DNA of 64,000 nucleotides from Deinococcus aerophilus (GTDB lineage: Bacteria > Deinococcota > Deinococci > Deinococcales > Deinococcaceae): contig NZ_BMOM01000012.1 of NCBI RefSeq assembly GCF_014647075.1, positions 1 to 64,000 on the forward strand. Direction: 5' to 3'. Shown piece by piece: positions 53,155 through 61,069 of the stretch; positions within the stretch are counted from its first letter, which is position 1, and each line of letters starts with the position of its first letter. The notes beneath the pieces are model-generated. The model did not search any database, was not told where the DNA came from, and saw only the letters and a list, made by a program, of their open reading frames with translations. The position numbers and the translations under genes were made by a program.

Positions 53155-54051
53155 TCAATCCTGCCCGGGAGTCTGGGCCGCCACGCCCCGCAGGGTCGGC
53201 GCGGCAAGCAGCTGGTCCTCGCGCAACTTGAGAACCGCGCCCAGTGTGGCCTCGATGCTGGGCGCGTCCAGATGGTCGCGGTGCAGGCTCAGCAGCGCCG
53301 CCGCCCAGTCCAGCGTCTCGGCCACGCCAGGCGGCTTGCCCAGCGGCAGCTGGCGCAGCGCATGTACGGCGTCGGTCACCTGCCGGGCCAGCGCGGCGTT
53401 CACCCCGGGCAGCCGGGCATGCACGATCTCCAGTTCCTGGCGGGCCGAGGGGTACTCGACCCAGTGGTACAGGCAGCGCCGGCGCAGGGCGTCACTCAGT
53501 TCGCGTGAGCGGTTGCTCGTCAGAATCACGTGGGGCCGCGTGCGCGCGGAGATGGTCCCTAGCTCCGGCACGGTGATCTGCCACTCGGCGAGCAGCTCGA
53601 ACAGGAAGGCCTCGAAGGCGTCGTCGGCGCGGTCAACCTCGTCGATCAGCAGCACCGGCGAGACGTCCTCGCAGATGGCCTGCAGCAGCGGGCGGGCCAT
53701 CAGAAAGCGTTCGCCGTACAGCTCGTCGTCGTCCACCCGAGCGCCCCCCACCTCGGCGGCGCGCAGGTGCAGCAGCTGCCGGGCGTAGTTCCATTCGTAC
53801 AGTGCGGCCTGGGCGTCCAGGCCCTCGTAACATTGCAGGCGGATCAACCGGGTGCCCAGCACCCCGGCGAGCGTCTTGGCGGCCTCGGTCTTGCCCACGC
53901 CTGCCGGGCCCTCCAGCAGCAGGGGTTTTTGCAGGGCCACCACCAGCCGCAGGGCGGTCGAGAGCGCCTCGCCTGTCACGTAGCCGCGCGCGCGGAAGTC
54001 GGCCTGCAGGTCGGCCGGGGTGGGCAGCCCGTCGGAACGGGAGGCGGTCAC
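53155..54051 (-). CDS. coxD: MoxR-family AAA+ ATPase, CoxD type
   Basis: 298 residues. Walker A LLLEGPAGVGKTEAAKTLAG, Walker B VLLIDEVDRAD, sensor 1 ILTSNRSRELSDALRRRC and the arginine finger region are present. CoxD-type MoxR ATPases reshape the Mo/Cu or Mo active site of xanthine-dehydrogenase-family enzymes, acting with a VWA partner, here the overlapping coxE. GTG start. Confidence 0.9.
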   Translation of the reverse strand: MTASRSDGLPTPADLQADFRARGYVTGEALSTALRLVVALQKPLLLEGPAGVGKTEAAKTLAGVLGTRLIRLQCYEGLDAQAALYEWNYARQLLHLRAAEVGGARVDDDELYGERFLMARPLLQAICEDVSPVLLIDEVDRADDAFEAFLFELLAEWQITVPELGTISARTRPHVILTSNRSRELSDALRRRCLYHWVEYPSARQELEIVHARLPGVNAALARQVTDAVHALRQLPLGKPPGVAETLDWAAALLSLHRDHLDAPSIEATLGAVLKLREDQLLAAPTLRGVAAQTPGQD

Positions 54052-54161
54052 GTGCCGCCCTCGGGGCGCGCCGGGGCCAGACAGGGGGTGGAGGACATAC
54101 CCGGCCAGTATCGCTCATCTTTATGTTGGGCACCGGCAGGCTTCCGTCAGAACCGCGTGCC

Positions 54162-54167
54162 TACCCT
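54162..54167 (+). promoter_or_regulatory. -10 box TACCCT for the membrane protein at 54174
   Basis: TACCCT is followed by 6 bases and the ATG. Confidence 0.55.
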
Positions 54168-54173
54168 GAGGCC

Positions 54174-54533
54174 ATGACTCTCGCCGCCCTGCTGTGCGCC
54201 CTGACGGCCCTGATGGTCGGTCTGGACTCCGGCAGACGGTTCGCGCGCCGGCCCCCGCCTCCTCTGCCGTGTTCGGGCCGTCGCCCGGCCCACCCCACCT
54301 CCGAACCCGGAATCCGCCGCATGCTGATCGTCGCCGCCTACGCCGCGGTGGTCGCCGGACTCGTGGAGGCCGGCACGCTGTTTCTGGCTCCCCTGGGCCA
54401 GGACCTGCTGTGGATGATGCTCATCACCATCACACTGGGCGGCTTTGCGCTGGGCGCGCTGCTTCCCGTGGTCCCGACGTTGCCGGTCCGGGTGGCCGCA
54501 GAGGCCTCCGCGGCGCGGCTGCCCACCGCCTGA
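54174..54533 (+). CDS. Small membrane protein, 119 aa
   Basis: I do not recognise it. One hydrophobic segment lies at the N-terminus (LAALLCALTALMVGL), then a Pro/Arg-rich loop, then two helices (MLIVAAYAAVVAGLVEAGTLF; LLWMMLITITLGGFALGALLP) and a short tail. It sits divergently next to coxD in the molybdo-enzyme maturation region. The leaderless promoter supports it as a real gene. Confidence 0.65.
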   Translation: MTLAALLCALTALMVGLDSGRRFARRPPPPLPCSGRRPAHPTSEPGIRRMLIVAAYAAVVAGLVEAGTLFLAPLGQDLLWMMLITITLGGFALGALLPVVPTLPVRVAAEASAARLPTA

Positions 54534-54669
54534 AGTGCGCCGCAGCGTCCCCGAACCGCAGACGGAGGGCCCGGCCCGGGCCTGACTTTCGGGGGACGCT
54601 TCCTCACGCTGGCCTCGGGTATAAGTGGAGGATGTTCTCGCTCCTCTTTGCCTGCTGGCCGGAGGCCGC

Positions 54670-55302
54670 ATGACCCGCCGGCCCTCCCTCAAGACCCTGA
54701 TCCGGGTCACCAAGGCCCTGCGTGAACCCGAGCCGACACCGGGCGGTGACGGAGGCCTGCGCGGGGCCGCCCGCCGCGCCGCCGAGGCCGCCCTGAGCGA
54801 CCCGCGCGTGCAGGACGCCGCTGACCGGGTGCGGGGGCGCACCCAGCAGTGGCGGGCCCAGGCCGGCGAGAGCGCCGACCGACGCCTGGAACAGCTGATC
54901 GGCGAGGCCCGCGCCCGCCGGGGAAACGGCACGCCGCAGGAGGTCGCCGCCGTGCTCGAACAGCGCCGCCGGGAGCGCGAGGCCCGCGTCGCCCGGGTCC
55001 GCGCCCGGCAGGCTGTGCTGGACCGCGCCGAGACCCCGGAGCAGCGCCGGGTGCTGGGGCTGCTCGTGGCGGTCACGCCGTGGGCCGGGGGCAGCGCCCA
55101 GGCGGGGCCGCTGCGCTACACCGCCGTGCTCGACCGCCTCGCGCCGGGTGGGGGGGCCGAGGCCGAGATGGCCGTTCACCGCGCGCTGTGGACCCTGGCC
55201 GAGCGGCGGGTCCTCGCCGTTTCTCCGCACGGGGTCATCACGGCGGTGCAGCAGCTCAATCAGGCCGCGCTGGCCCTGCCGGGCGCGGACCCAGACTCCT
55301 GA
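54670..55302 (+). CDS. Arg/Ala-rich hypothetical protein, 210 aa
   Basis: I do not recognise it. The first ~110 residues are a highly charged, probably coiled-coil helix rich in Arg, Ala and Glu (VLEQRRREREARVARVRARQAV). The rest reads as a compact helical, winged-helix-like domain (RVLGLLVAVTPWAGG; MAVHRALWTLAERRVLAVSPHGVITAVQQL). CCGGAGG lies 5-6 bases before the ATG. A 13-codon frame (54632-54673) ends on its start codon, and TATAAG lies just before that frame. Confidence 0.65.
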   Translation: MTRRPSLKTLIRVTKALREPEPTPGGDGGLRGAARRAAEAALSDPRVQDAADRVRGRTQQWRAQAGESADRRLEQLIGEARARRGNGTPQEVAAVLEQRRREREARVARVRARQAVLDRAETPEQRRVLGLLVAVTPWAGGSAQAGPLRYTAVLDRLAPGGGAEAEMAVHRALWTLAERRVLAVSPHGVITAVQQLNQAALALPGADPDS

Positions 55303-55445
55303 ACCTCAGACTCCTGAACCCCAGCTTCCTGAAGCCCGGGCGCCTGACATTGTCCTCCCGGGGTCCCGCCGGGATGCAGCGCTGAAGGCAAACGACCAAG
55401 GGAGCGTGGAAGGGGGAACTTTTCGTTCCCGCCTCCCACGCCGCC

Positions 55446-55910
55446 CTACGCCAGCGTGCCCGCCGAGGCCTCGATGTGGGTGCTCATGTTCTCGAAGGTT
55501 TTCTGGATCAGTTTTTTGGCCTGCACGTCCAGCGCCCGTCCGCCGACCGTGGCGAGCGGGCCGCGCATGCTCGCCTCACCGGTCCAGTCCAGGGTGGTGG
55601 TGCCGTCGCCGTTGTCGAGCACGTTGGCCCCCGCCGTCAGGTCCACGAGGCTGCCCAGCCCGCCGCCCTGCACCTTGACGTTCACGCGGCCCTGCGGCTC
55701 GTCGGGCAGCACCTCGATCTTGAACTTGAACTTGCCGCGCACCATGCCCACGCCCACCTGCACGGTGGCGTCCATGTGGGTCTGGTCATGGACCACAACC
55801 TCCTGCACGTCGGGCAGGCAGCGCGCCACCCGCTCCGGGTCCTGCACGAAGGCCCACACCACCGCCGGGGCGGCCCCCACCTGTTCCTGTCCCGAGTAAT
55901 TGAGTTTCAT
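55446..55910 (-). CDS. coxG: CoxG-family carbon monoxide dehydrogenase subunit G-like protein
   Basis: 154 residues of the SRPBCC (START-like) fold; it begins MKLNYSGQEQVGAAPAVVWAFVQDPERVARCLPDVQEV, closely matching the CoxG family. It continues with FKFKIEVLPDEPQGRVNVKVQ. CoxG proteins are thought to help recruit or mature molybdenum hydroxylases at the membrane. GGAGG lies 6 bases before the ATG. It is divergent from the mocA-like gene and 2 kb from coxD. Confidence 0.88.
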   Translation of the reverse strand: MKLNYSGQEQVGAAPAVVWAFVQDPERVARCLPDVQEVVVHDQTHMDATVQVGVGMVRGKFKFKIEVLPDEPQGRVNVKVQGGGLGSLVDLTAGANVLDNGDGTTTLDWTGEASMRGPLATVGGRALDVQAKKLIQKTFENMSTHIEASAGTLA

Positions 55911-56035
55911 GGCTGACCTCCTGGGGTGCGCACTGTGGCGCGCAGAACCGGCGAGCGGTTCAGAAAAACGTCCGGATGCGAAGAGCTCCCTGATTGTAAG
56001 CGGAGGGAGGCCGGAGGCGTGGAGGCCGCAGGGTC

Positions 56036-56041
56036 TAGCAT
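56036..56041 (+). promoter_or_regulatory. -10 box TAGCAT for the mocA-like gene
   Basis: TAGCAT is followed by 6 bases and the ATG at 56048. Confidence 0.55.
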
Positions 56042-56047
56042 GGGCGC

Positions 56048-56671
56048 ATGTCTTCCGAGCCTTCCCCGGTGGCGGGCGTGCTGCTCGCCGCGGGCCGCAG
56101 CGTCCGCATGGTCCAGCCCAAGCAGCTTGCTGTGCTGGGCGGGCAGCCGCTGTGCCGCCACGCGGCGCGTGCTCTCGCGGCGGCCTACACGCCGCTGCTC
56201 GCGGTGGTGCCTCCCGGCGAGGTCGGTGAGGGAATCCGCGCGGCACTGAGCGGCCTGGAGTTTGCCTTCGTGGTCAATCCCCACCCGGAGCGCGGTCTGG
56301 CCTCCTCGTTCCGGGTGGCCGCGGGGGCGTTGCCCGGCGGCCTGGGCGGCGCGGCCTTCGCGCTGGCCGACATGCCGCTGGTAACGGCGGCGCTGCACCG
56401 GGAGCTGCTGCGTGCCTTCCGGGAGACCGGTGCGCCCGTGGTGCTGGCGGCCTACGGCGAGGGCAAGGAGGCCGTGCGCGCTCCGCCGCACCTGCTGCGC
56501 GCCGATCTGTTGCCCGCGCTGCTCACCCTGCCCGACGCCGACCACGGCCCCCGGTCGGTGCTGGCCGCCCACGCGCGCGGGGCGGTGACCTGCCATTTTC
56601 CCGCCGAACTGCTGCTGGACGTGGACACGCCGCAGGCGCTCGCGGCAGCTGTGGAACGGCTGAACCTTTGA
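56048..56671 (+). CDS. MocA/MobA-like nucleotidyltransferase (molybdenum cofactor cytidylyltransferase)
   Basis: 207 residues of the GT-A nucleotidyltransferase fold. [23 protein letters not shown] is the NTP-binding start (LAAGxSxRMGxxK with Val-Gln-Pro in place of the usual Gly spacing). [10 protein letters not shown] carries the metal Asp, and [11 protein letters not shown] lies at the end. MocA makes the cytosine-dinucleotide form of molybdopterin used by xanthine-dehydrogenase-family enzymes, which fits its location beside coxG and coxDE. Confidence 0.85.
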   Translation: MSSEPSPVAGVLLAAGRSVRMVQPKQLAVLGGQPLCRHAARALAAAYTPLLAVVPPGEVGEGIRAALSGLEFAFVVNPHPERGLASSFRVAAGALPGGLGGAAFALADMPLVTAALHRELLRAFRETGAPVVLAAYGEGKEAVRAPPHLLRADLLPALLTLPDADHGPRSVLAAHARGAVTCHFPAELLLDVDTPQALAAAVERLNL

Positions 56672-56702
56672 GGTCGCCCGGCCGCGCTACCCTGGGTTCC
56701 AT

Positions 56703-57974
56703 ATGTCTGACGCTGCCCACCCTGAAATGTCTACCCCCCCACCCTCCGCAGCGCTGCTGACGCTGGAGATCGAGAAACTGGTCGCGGGCGGCCTGGGGCT
56801 GGCCCGGGACGGCGACGGCGTGGTGCTTGTGCGCGGCGCGCTGCCCGGCGAACGGGTCACGGCGCGGGTGCGCGCGGGCCGGGGCGTGCGCCAGGGCGTG
56901 GTGCAGGAGGTTCTGAATGCCAGCCCCGACCGTGTGGAGGCCCCCGAGCTGCCCACCGCCGACCTCGCCCACGCGTCCTACGCCGCGCAACTGAGATTCA
57001 AGCGCGACTTCGTGACCGAGGCGCTGATCCGCATCGCCAAGGTCCGCCACCCCGTGAACGAGACGGTGCCCAGCCCGAGCGAGTGGCACTACCGCAACGC
57101 CGCGCAGTACCTGGTGACGCCGCAGGGCCTGGCCTACCGCGAGCGGCGCGGCCGCGACCCGCTGGTGGTGCACGGCGACCCGCTGGTGATGCAGGCCATC
57201 GCGGACGTGGTGGCCCGCCTGGACCCGGCGTTGCTCGACCCGGCCACCGAAATCGCCTTCCGGGCCAGCCTGCTCACCGGCGAGGTCGTGGCCGCCGTGA
57301 TCGGTGCCGGAGAGACGCGCACCTTCCTGCGCGCCAGTGACCACCTGATGAACGCCGGGGTGGTCGGGGTCTCGCTGGCGCAGCCCGCCGGACGCCGCTT
57401 CAGCGCGGGCGTGCGCCTGATCGCCGGAGAGGCGGACATCCGCGAGCAGTTCGGGCGCGTGCAGGTCAGCGTCAGCGCCACCGGCTTCGCGCAGGTCAAC
57501 CCGCCGGCGGCGGGGCTGGCGTATGTGCGGGCCGCCGAACTGGCGGGTTCGGGCGAGCATGCCGTGGACCTGTACGGCGGCTCGGGCGCCATCGGCCGTC
57601 ACCTGGCCCCCAACTTCCGGCGCGTGACCGTGCTGGACGCCGCCGCCGAGGCCCTGGCACGTGGGCGGCAGGACGTGGCCGAGAGTGGTGAGACCAACGT
57701 GACCTTCCGGGACGGGGACGCCGCCCGCTTCAGCGAACTGGGCACCGACGTGATCGTGGTTGATCCGCCGCGGGCCGGGCTGGAGGAGGGAGCGCGCGAG
57801 CACATCCATTCCTCCACCGCCGACCGGCTGGTGTACATCTCCTGCGATCCGGCCACCTGGGCGCGTGACGTGGGCGACCTGACCCGGCGCGGCTGGAAGC
57901 TGGGCGAGGTCACGCCCCACGACTTCTACCCGCAGACCAGCCACGTCGAGCTCGTCAGCGTGTTTAACCGCTAG
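56703..57974 (+). CDS. RNA m5U methyltransferase, RlmD/TrmA type
   Basis: 423 residues. The TRAM domain at the N-terminus ([24 protein letters not shown]) binds RNA. The C-terminal domain has [14 protein letters not shown], the SAM motif [27 protein letters not shown], and the catalytic Cys in [13 protein letters not shown]. The iron-sulphur cysteines found near residue 80 in E. coli RlmD are not present. Whether it targets 23S rRNA (U747/U1939 positions) or tRNA U54 cannot be decided from sequence alone. Confidence 0.88.
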   Translation: MSDAAHPEMSTPPPSAALLTLEIEKLVAGGLGLARDGDGVVLVRGALPGERVTARVRAGRGVRQGVVQEVLNASPDRVEAPELPTADLAHASYAAQLRFKRDFVTEALIRIAKVRHPVNETVPSPSEWHYRNAAQYLVTPQGLAYRERRGRDPLVVHGDPLVMQAIADVVARLDPALLDPATEIAFRASLLTGEVVAAVIGAGETRTFLRASDHLMNAGVVGVSLAQPAGRRFSAGVRLIAGEADIREQFGRVQVSVSATGFAQVNPPAAGLAYVRAAELAGSGEHAVDLYGGSGAIGRHLAPNFRRVTVLDAAAEALARGRQDVAESGETNVTFRDGDAARFSELGTDVIVVDPPRAGLEEGAREHIHSSTADRLVYISCDPATWARDVGDLTRRGWKLGEVTPHDFYPQTSHVELVSVFNR

Positions 57975-58048
57975 GCCGCCCCCCGGCACCGCCCGCTTTC
58001 TCTGGCCGGCTGCAGCGTCCGCTCATCTTCTGCGGGCCTGCGGGGCGT

Positions 58049-58054
58049 TAGCGT
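58049..58054 (+). promoter_or_regulatory. -10 box TAGCGT for the lipoprotein gene
   Basis: TAGCGT is followed by 7 bases and the ATG at 58062. Confidence 0.55.
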
Positions 58055-58061
58055 GCCGGGC

Positions 58062-58469
58062 ATGAGGCGGCGCGTGTGGAGTGGGGTGTTGCTGGCCGCG
58101 TCGCTGTGCGCGTGCCAGCCGCCGCCCGATCCCCGTGTTGCTGAGCTGAGCGCCCGCGTCAGCGCGCTGGAGGCCGAGGTCCGCGCTCTGAAGGCCGCCC
58201 AGCACAGTGGAGGCCCGGCGGGGGCGACGGACGCCGGAGACGTGACTGCCCGCGCCGCCGCCCAGAACTGCGCCAATGCCCTGACCCGCATGCTGGAGAC
58301 CTTCCGGCAGGACAGCATTGACCGCCGGTATCCCACGCCCGCGCAGGTCGAACTGCCCGGCGCGTGTGCGGGCCAGCGCGTGAACTGGGTCACGCTGGAG
58401 GCGCAGGCGTATACCTTCAGCCTCACCGACAGGGCCGGCAAGGAACAGCTGCGTCAGCGCGGGCCGTAA
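58062..58469 (+). CDS. Small lipoprotein with a coiled coil
   Basis: 135 residues. A basic start (MRRRVW), a hydrophobic core and the lipobox-like LCAC give a probable lipidated Cys. A heptad-rich helix follows (VAELSARVSALEAEVRALKAA), then a domain with two cysteines (AQNCANAL; PGACAGQRVNW) that could form a disulphide. It resembles small pilin-associated or Lpp-like proteins only in general layout. It overlaps the convergent gene by 16 bases. Confidence 0.7.
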   Translation: MRRRVWSGVLLAASLCACQPPPDPRVAELSARVSALEAEVRALKAAQHSGGPAGATDAGDVTARAAAQNCANALTRMLETFRQDSIDRRYPTPAQVELPGACAGQRVNWVTLEAQAYTFSLTDRAGKEQLRQRGP

Positions 58470-58975
58470 GCCGGGGTGCGGACCACCGGATCGTCGGTGC
58501 GGTCCTGCTCGAGCAGCACGCCAAAGGTGGTCACCTGCGGGCCGGTGAAGCCCACCACGAAGGCCCAGACCTCCTGCGGTGCCTTCTCGAAGATGGCGCT
58601 GCGGACATACACCGCCTCCCCGCCCTGCATGAAGGTCCGCTCCCGCACCACCCGGAGTTCGGCTCCGTACTGCTCGAGGCCGGTCTTGCGGAAGGCCGTG
58701 AAGCCCTCCAGCGTGCCCCACTGTGCGCGCACTGCCGGGGAAAAGGACTGCCACAGGGGATTCAGATTGACCGCCAGGAACCCGGTCATCAGCGCCCGCC
58801 CGCGCGTCAGGGCCGCCTGTTCAGGGGCGTTTCGGGTCGCGGGACCAGTGGGGGCCGGAGAGGTGGCGGGCGTGGCCGGAATGGCCGGAGCCGGGGACTG
58901 CGCCGCCGCCGGGACCGCCGTCCCCAGGGCCAGCGTCAGGAGGGCGGGGAAGGCCGGCAGCGCTCTGGAGTTCAT
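58454..58975 (-). CDS. Secreted hypothetical protein, DUF3887-like
   Basis: 173 residues. Signal peptide (ALPAFPALLTLALGTAVPAAAQ), Ala/Pro-rich spacer, then a small alpha+beta domain with the flow LMTGFLAVNLNPLWQSFSPAVRAQWG and YVRSAIFEKAPQEVWAFVVGF, resembling SnoaL/NTF2- or DUF3887-type domains. No catalytic residues are evident. TACGCT lies 5 bases before the ATG. Confidence 0.65.
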   Translation of the reverse strand: MNSRALPAFPALLTLALGTAVPAAAQSPAPAIPATPATSPAPTGPATRNAPEQAALTRGRALMTGFLAVNLNPLWQSFSPAVRAQWGTLEGFTAFRKTGLEQYGAELRVVRERTFMQGGEAVYVRSAIFEKAPQEVWAFVVGFTGPQVTTFGVLLEQDRTDDPVVRTPAYGPR

Positions 58976-58980
58976 GCTCC

Positions 58981-58986
58981 AGCGTA
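58981..58986 (-). promoter_or_regulatory. -10 box TACGCT for the gene at 58975
   Basis: On the minus strand TACGCT is followed by 5 bases and the ATG. Confidence 0.45.
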
Positions 58987-59055
58987 CCGGACATGGGGTG
59001 GGCCGGGCTGTCAGCGCGCCGACCATCCCGCGCATTCATGGGGTCCTGGCGCGGC

Positions 59056-59922
59056 TCACTTCAGCTCCTCGTGCTGGGGTGGGGCCAGCGCCAGCATCCG
59101 CTCCAGGGTCACCGCCACGCCGTCGTCGGCGTTGCTCAGGGTCGTCTCGTCCGCCGCCGCCAGGGCCTCGGGCTCGGCATTGGCGACCGCCACCCCACGG
59201 CCGGCCCAGGCGAGCATCTCGGCGTCGTTCGGGGCGTCCCCGAAGGCGAGGACCTCGCGGCGGTCCACCCCCAGCATTTTGCACAGCCGGTCCAGCCCCC
59301 AGGCCTTGCTGACCCCCTCGGCCAGCACCTCCAGAAACGGCGCGCCGCTGTGGGTCACGGCGTAGCTGCCCAGCCCCAGCGCCCCCATCTCGGCGAGCAG
59401 GGCACGCGGAGGCAGCGCCGGATGGCGCACGATGAGTTTCAGGCTCGGCCCGGTGAGCACGTCCTCCAGCGTAGAGGCCCCCATCTCGTCCGGCGCGCGC
59501 TTGTGGTCCTCGAACTGGGCCAGAGCCGCGTAGCCCTCCTGCGCCACAAAGACCTCGCCCCTTTCCCGTACGCTCGCGAACAGCACGCCCGGCACCCGCT
59601 CGGTCAGCGCCCGCGCCAGCGCCCGTTGCGCCGCCACCGGCACGTGCGCCTCGAACAGCGTCTCGCCGCTGCCCAGGTGAAGCCCGTGCGCGCCGTTGCC
59701 GCACAGGGCGTAGTCCATGAAGCCCGCCACCTCGGCAATATGCCGAATGCCCCGCGGCTGCCGGGCCGTGACCGGCACGACGTGGATTCCCGCCGCCCGC
59801 GCGGTGTCCAGCGCCCGGCGGGTGCGCGGGCTGACGCTGTGGTCGGGGCGCAGCAGAGTACCGTCCAGATCGGTGGCGATCAGGCGGATGGGGCGAGTGG
59901 CGGACCTACGGCGCGGCGCCAT
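59056..59922 (-). CDS. HAD-IIB (Cof-type) phosphatase
   Basis: 288 residues. Motif [12 protein letters not shown], a C2 cap domain in the middle, and the motif IV region [18 protein letters not shown] identify a Cof/YbiV-type phosphatase of sugar phosphates or cofactors. The start lies within the 3' end of acpS (17-base overlap), so the two genes are translationally coupled. Confidence 0.9.
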   Translation of the reverse strand: MAPRRRSATRPIRLIATDLDGTLLRPDHSVSPRTRRALDTARAAGIHVVPVTARQPRGIRHIAEVAGFMDYALCGNGAHGLHLGSGETLFEAHVPVAAQRALARALTERVPGVLFASVRERGEVFVAQEGYAALAQFEDHKRAPDEMGASTLEDVLTGPSLKLIVRHPALPPRALLAEMGALGLGSYAVTHSGAPFLEVLAEGVSKAWGLDRLCKMLGVDRREVLAFGDAPNDAEMLAWAGRGVAVANAEPEALAAADETTLSNADDGVAVTLERMLALAPPQHEELK

Positions 59923-60307
59923 GGCCCCGGTCCTCCAGCACCACCACCGCCGAGGCGTGTTCCTTGGTATGGGTCAGGGTGAGGTGGGCGACCCAGCCGT
60001 GGGCCTGCATCTCGGCCCCGATTTCGGGAACGAAGGCGAGTGCCGGGCGCGTGAAGGGAAAGGGGCCGCCGGGCGTGGAGGTGCGGGTGACCCACACGTC
60101 GCGCCAGCCGTGGGGGCGCGGCCAGACCTTCTGAAAGGCCTCCTTGGCGGCGAAACGGGCGGCCAGGCTGGGGGCGGGGTCTTGCAGGCGGGCGCAGTAG
60201 GCCAGTTCCTCGGGAGAAAACAGTTTCTCCGCGCGCGTTCCCTCACGCTCCAGCATGCGGCGGATGCGCGCGATCTCGATCAGGTCATGGCCCACGGCAA
60301 CGATCAT
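59906..60307 (-). CDS. acpS: Holo-acyl-carrier-protein synthase
   Basis: 133 residues. Transfers 4'-phosphopantetheine from CoA to apo-ACP for fatty-acid synthesis. [16 protein letters not shown] holds the metal Asp/Glu, and [16 protein letters not shown] the second metal Glu and the CoA-binding Lys. TAGCAT lies 7 bases before the ATG, back to back with the promoter of the MNT-HEPN gene. Confidence 0.93.
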   Translation of the reverse strand: MIVAVGHDLIEIARIRRMLEREGTRAEKLFSPEELAYCARLQDPAPSLAARFAAKEAFQKVWPRPHGWRDVWVTRTSTPGGPFPFTRPALAFVPEIGAEMQAHGWVAHLTLTHTKEHASAVVVLEDRGHGAAP

Positions 60308-60314
60308 GGACAGA

Positions 60315-60320
60315 ATGCTA
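60315..60320 (-). promoter_or_regulatory. -10 box TAGCAT for leaderless acpS
   Basis: On the minus strand TAGCAT is followed by 7 bases and the acpS ATG. Confidence 0.6.
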
Positions 60321-60339
60321 GCGCGTGGGCGCGGGCGGG

Positions 60340-60345
60340 TATCCT
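60340..60345 (+). promoter_or_regulatory. -10 box TATCCT for the MNT-HEPN gene
   Basis: TATCCT is followed by 6 bases and GTG (60352). It faces away from the acpS -10 box only 20 bases to the left, so the -35 regions of the two promoters must overlap the opposite transcripts. Confidence 0.6.
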
Positions 60346-60351
60346 CGGGCG

Positions 60352-61059
60352 GTGACGTCTTCCGGCCCGCCCCTGTTTCCCGATACCAGCCTGCAGGATG
60401 TGGCCCGCGTGATCCGCTCGGTGGAGCCCGCGTGGCGGCAGATGGGCGTCTCCCGCGTGCGGATTTTCGGCTCGGTGGCGCGCGGCGAGGCCACCGACCT
60501 GTCGGACGTGGACCTGCTCGTGGACTTTGCGGGCGAGGCCGGACTGCTGGACCTGATGCACGTCAAGGCCCTGTTCGAGGACACCCTGCGCCGCCGCATT
60601 GACGTGCTGACCGAGGGCGGCCTCAAGCCCCAGCTGCGCCGCGAGATCCTGGCCGACGCGGTGGACGTGACCCACTTGCCCCGTCATCCGAAGTCCAGCC
60701 ACCGGAGCAAGCGCTGGCGCTGGCGCGTTCACGACATTCTGGACGCCCTGGACCGCGTGCGCGACTACACGGCGGAGCATACCCTGGACACCTTCCTGGC
60801 CGATCACCGGACCCAGGACGCCGTGCTGCGCAACCTGTCCCGGCTGGGCGAGACGACCAAGTTCGTTCCGCAGAGCGTGGAGGACCGCTGGCCGGACGTG
60901 CCGTGGGCGTATCTGCGCGACATCCGCAATCTGGTGGCGCACGATTACTTCGGCATTGACCCGGCGCTGGTGTGGCACACCGCGACCTCGGAACTCGTCA
61001 ACATCCGCCCCGCCTTGCAGGCGCTGGCAGACGGGGCAGAGGAGAGGAGCGGGCGCTAA
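60352..61059 (+). CDS. Fused MNT nucleotidyltransferase-HEPN protein (MntA-HepT-like)
   Basis: 235 residues in one chain. Residues ~10-107 are a minimal nucleotidyltransferase: [22 protein letters not shown] gives the exact GSx10DxD motif (G40, S41, D52, D54), with a third carboxylate in RIDVLTE (D84). After a basic linker (about 108-125) residues ~126-222 are a HEPN (DUF86) domain with RNLVAHDYF, the RX4HXY motif (R192, H197, Y199). In the usual two-gene system HepT is an RNase toxin and MntA disarms it by AMPylating that Tyr. Here both are covalently joined. All key residues are intact. Leaderless GTG start. Confidence 0.88.
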   Translation: MTSSGPPLFPDTSLQDVARVIRSVEPAWRQMGVSRVRIFGSVARGEATDLSDVDLLVDFAGEAGLLDLMHVKALFEDTLRRRIDVLTEGGLKPQLRREILADAVDVTHLPRHPKSSHRSKRWRWRVHDILDALDRVRDYTAEHTLDTFLADHRTQDAVLRNLSRLGETTKFVPQSVEDRWPDVPWAYLRDIRNLVAHDYFGIDPALVWHTATSELVNIRPALQALADGAEERSGR

Positions 61060-61069
61060 GCCGGGCCGC

